Positions 6,144 to 7,954 of a stretch of 7,954 bases of DNA are shown here, piece by piece (position 1 is the stretch's first letter; each line of letters opens with the position of its first letter). A program made the position numbers and the translations under genes. The notes beneath the pieces are model-generated. The model made no database searches. It saw only the letters and a program-made list of their open reading frames with translations, and had not been told where the DNA came from. The DNA is taken from NCBI GenBank assembly GCA_017881705.1, contig JADGQP010000132.1, positions 1 through 7,954 of the forward strand, in the 5' to 3' direction. The DNA comes from Christensenellaceae bacterium (GTDB lineage: Bacteria; Bacillota; Clostridia; Christensenellales; Aristaeellaceae).

Positions 6144-7511
6144 ATGAAAAAATGGGCCAGCCGGTTGTTGACGGGCATGCTTTGCCTGATGCTGATAGGC
6201 GGAAACGGGTTTGCGCTTGGCGAAGAAACGGCTGCCGTAGCGCCGACCGCTTCGCCGCAGGCCACCGCGGAAGCCACGACCGCGCCTACGGAAACCGACG
6301 CGGCGCGCTATACCGCCATCGCTTCCGCGCCGCTGAAGGTGCGCCGCGCAGCGGATGATAACGCGCCGGGAAACGGCAGCATTGCCAAAGGCGACGTTGT
6401 ATATATTATCGATATGGGCGACGAATGGTCGTTTGTGGATATCGGGCGCAACACCGGATATGTGCGCACCAGCTATTTAAGCGATATTCACGAGTATGTA
6501 CAGGGCGCTGAGGGCGCGTCGGTAACCCCGTCGCCTTCCGCAACCGAATCGGCCGACACGGAATCTTCAGCCGATACGGCTGCCGGTTTTAAGGATGAGT
6601 TCATAGCCTACGCCTATAAAGCGGTCGAAGCCAGAAACAGTACCGGGCCGGACAGCAAGGCTGTGTTCAGTTTGCCCAAGTACGATAAAGTGACCGTCAG
6701 CGTAAACACCCAGGATGGCTGGAGCTATATCCGCTACCTGAACTCCTACGGTTATGTGCCTACGAGCGCGCTTTTCAAATGGGATCGCATCGACCCCTAC
6801 GCGGGGGATATTCCGGGCTGCGACGTGCATACGGCGCTGGCGTTCCTCAACCATTCCACCGATATCCGCAGTTATGACGGCAAAGGCAACAAGGTGCTCA
6901 AAACCATTAACCCCGGTTCCGCCGTTGCGGTGGACGATATGGATTCGGAGGGACGTTACCCCCTGCCTTACTGGCGTACCACGGGCTACGTGGAACAAAG
7001 CGACATCAGCTATATCATCAAAGTGGTACCCTGGGACGAAGCGCAAAGCGGCGACCTGATCAGCTGCATGAGCACGTTTTACGCCGTGGGCATCCACACC
7101 CTGCAGTACCAGGGGCGCAACTGGAACATCTACATGAGCACCAGCTTTATTTCCAACACGATCGTACAGCCCGGGGAAACGGAGAATACCTACGACCTGA
7201 TGGGGCCGTACCGCGCGTCCACAGGCTACCACCACGCGCCGATCATGAGCCAGCACGCGCTGTGGGGCTACGGCGGCGGCTGCTGCCAGGTCAACACCAC
7301 TTTGTACAACGCGCTCATCCAGGTGCCGATTTTGGTTAACTGGCGCAAGGTGCACGCCGACGTGGGCATCTATTACTGCCCCGTGGGGTTCGACGCGGCG
7401 GTGGGCGGCGGCGATACCACGATGATTTTCACCAACACCCTGCCTTACGCCATTCGCATCAACTTTTTCATGAGCGACGGCTGCCTTACGCTGGGCATTT
7501 TCAGGGTATAA
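6144..7511 (+). CDS. Secreted VanW-family protein with bacterial SH3-like repeats
   Basis: 455 residues. The N-terminus is a signal peptide: MKK, a hydrophobic core LLTGMLCLMLIGG (8-20), then polar residues with likely cleavage after about residue 25. There is no clear lipobox. A low-complexity Ala/Thr/Pro/Glu stretch (about 29-55) follows. SH3-like repeat 1 spans about 57-115 (PLKVRR, GDVVYII, EWSFVDI, TGYVRTSYL). A Ser/Thr/Glu linker (123-147) leads to repeat 2 (about 153-210: VEARN, DKVTVSV, GWSYIRY, YGYVPTSAL). A weaker third repeat (about 238-290) ends in TGYVEQSDI. The C-terminal VanW domain (about 335-455) holds GYHHAPIMSQ, GGGCCQVNTTLYNA (377-390), HADVGIYYCPVGFDAAV and IFTNTLPYAIRI. 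It probably acts outside the membrane on, or bound to, peptidoglycan. VanW itself, known from vancomycin-resistance clusters, has no settled enzymatic function, and no van resistance genes lie nearby. The gene is monocistronic, between its own promoter and terminator. Confidence 0.9.
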   Translation: MKKWASRLLTGMLCLMLIGGNGFALGEETAAVAPTASPQATAEATTAPTETDAARYTAIASAPLKVRRAADDNAPGNGSIAKGDVVYIIDMGDEWSFVDIGRNTGYVRTSYLSDIHEYVQGAEGASVTPSPSATESADTESSADTAAGFKDEFIAYAYKAVEARNSTGPDSKAVFSLPKYDKVTVSVNTQDGWSYIRYLNSYGYVPTSALFKWDRIDPYAGDIPGCDVHTALAFLNHSTDIRSYDGKGNKVLKTINPGSAVAVDDMDSEGRYPLPYWRTTGYVEQSDISYIIKVVPWDEAQSGDLISCMSTFYAVGIHTLQYQGRNWNIYMSTSFISNTIVQPGETENTYDLMGPYRASTGYHHAPIMSQHALWGYGGGCCQVNTTLYNALIQVPILVNWRKVHADVGIYYCPVGFDAAVGGGDTTMIFTNTLPYAIRINFFMSDGCLTLGIFRV

Positions 7512-7540
7512 CAAGAATTCTACTCTCTTCATTAGGCTTT

Positions 7541-7574
7541 ACCCCCGTCCGTGTACACGGACGGGGGTTTTCTG
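7541..7574 (+). terminator. Strong palindromic Rho-independent terminator of the VanW gene
   Basis: ACCCCCGTCCGTGT (7541-7554) is followed directly by its exact reverse complement (7555-7568), so the 28 bp form a perfect palindrome. As RNA it would fold into a 12-bp GC-rich stem with a GUAC loop, followed by TTTT (7568-7571) and a mixed TCTGCT-like tail. It lies 29 nt after the VanW stop. The minus-strand side has no T-run, so it serves the plus strand. Confidence 0.9.
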
Positions 7575-7647
7575 CTCGCCCGCCCTGCCGAAACGAAGGA
7601 CAAACAGATTTTTACGCGAATGTTTAGCTTATCATTTTCTTCATGGA

Positions 7648-7655
7648 AAAGGGGG
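7648..7655 (+). promoter_or_regulatory. Ribosome binding site fixing the TTG start of the DUF5058 gene
   Basis: AAAGGGGG is followed by 7 nt and TTG CCA AGA ACG. Nearby ATG codons at 7643 and 7656 are in other frames, so this site decides the start at 7663. Confidence 0.65.
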
Positions 7656-7662
7656 ATGCGAC

Positions 7663-7954
7663 TTGCCAAGAACGTTCTCTGTCAACGATCCTTTCCTGTA
7701 CGCGCTGGTTGCCGTGATACTGGCGCTGGTGTTGACGCAATCCGTGTTTTTTCTGGTGCGCTCGTGGCGGCGAGCGCTGTCGCTGGGCATGCAGCGGGGC
7801 ACGCTTCACAGGGTGGTGCGAACCAGCACGCTGTTTACGATTGTGCCCGCGATATCCATCCTGATCGGCGTAATCGCGCTTTCCCGCAAGCTGGGGCTGC
7901 CGCTGCCGTGGCTGCGGCTGTCGGTCATCGGCGCGATCACCTACGAAATGCCGG
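7663..7954 (+). CDS. DUF5058-family integral membrane protein (N-terminal part)
   Basis: The frame opens at TTG 7663 behind AAAGGGGG and stays open to the right edge. The 97 visible residues begin MPRTFSVNDPFLYALVAVIL. Hydrophobic segment 1 spans about 11-33 (LYALVAVILALVLTQSVFFLV). A basic, amphipathic stretch, RSWRRALSLGMQRGTLHRVVRTS (33-55), follows. Segment 2 spans about 56-75 (LFTIVPAISILIGVIALS). The signature LGLPLPWLRLSVIGAITYE (77-95) matches my memory of DUF5058 proteins, a clostridial membrane family of unknown function, possibly transporter-like. The remaining membrane segments lie outside the window. The gene is downstream of the VanW terminator, and no convincing promoter is seen in the intervening ~90 nt, so its transcription start is unclear. 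Confidence 0.8.
   Translation, partial: MPRTFSVNDPFLYALVAVILALVLTQSVFFLVRSWRRALSLGMQRGTLHRVVRTSTLFTIVPAISILIGVIALSRKLGLPLPWLRLSVIGAITYEMP

Noticed and set aside
6144..7511. Vancomycin resistance gene
   Set aside because: Only the VanW domain is shared. No ligase, VanH, VanX, VanR or VanS gene is present, and VanW proteins with SH3 or other wall-binding domains are common in Clostridia outside resistance clusters.
6567..7532. 321-codon minus-strand open frame opposite the VanW gene
   Set aside because: It mirrors a well-supported gene with promoter, signal peptide, VanW motifs and terminator. The antisense product is a His/Val/Ala/Arg-rich composition typical of GC-rich shadow frames, with no domain.
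7656..7660. ATG at 7656 as start of the last gene
   Set aside because: It lies in a different frame from the conserved DUF5058 reading frame and starts directly on the ribosome binding site.

Overview
The window looks like a chromosomal housekeeping segment of a moderately GC-rich, Gram-positive-type bacterium, most likely a gut-type Clostridia lineage (Bacillota). The reasons are the Shine-Dalgarno-driven starts, two of them TTG, the sigma-A-like promoters, and a gene set typical of Clostridia: a YacL-type PIN/TRAM membrane protein next to radA, a cytidylate-kinase-like protein, a secreted VanW protein and a DUF5058 membrane protein. The genus cannot be fixed from the sequence alone. I see no RNA gene, insertion sequence, CRISPR array, phage gene or attachment site.

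Layout. Positions 1-326 (+) hold the 3' end of an envelope-type protein, tentatively DUF4340-like, closed by a strong hairpin terminator at about 395-447. Four genes then run on the minus strand; in order of transcription they are uvrC (5894-3996), radA (3838-2474), yacL-like (2447-1242) and a cytidylate-kinase-like gene (1115-501). uvrC has its own predicted promoter and is followed by a hairpin that overlaps the predicted radA promoter. radA and yacL are 26 nt apart and form a likely operon. The kinase-like gene has a separate, near-consensus promoter. A 249-bp divergent region (5895-6143) separates uvrC from a plus-strand gene (6144-7511) for a secreted protein with SH3-like repeats and a VanW domain. 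That gene has a near-perfect promoter and a palindromic terminator. A second plus-strand gene, a DUF5058 membrane protein, starts at 7663 and runs off the end.

Function. uvrC (nucleotide excision repair) and radA (recombination branch migration) make the minus block a DNA-repair neighbourhood, with a putative membrane-anchored nuclease (YacL) attached. In many Bacillota disA lies between radA and yacL, but here it is absent. The flanking plus-strand genes concern the envelope.

I do not see a clearly new multi-gene system. The best leads are a LexA-box-like half-palindrome inside the predicted uvrC promoter, the overlap of the uvrC terminator with the radA promoter, the missing Walker A lysine in the kinase-like protein, and the three-SH3, cysteine-rich VanW protein.
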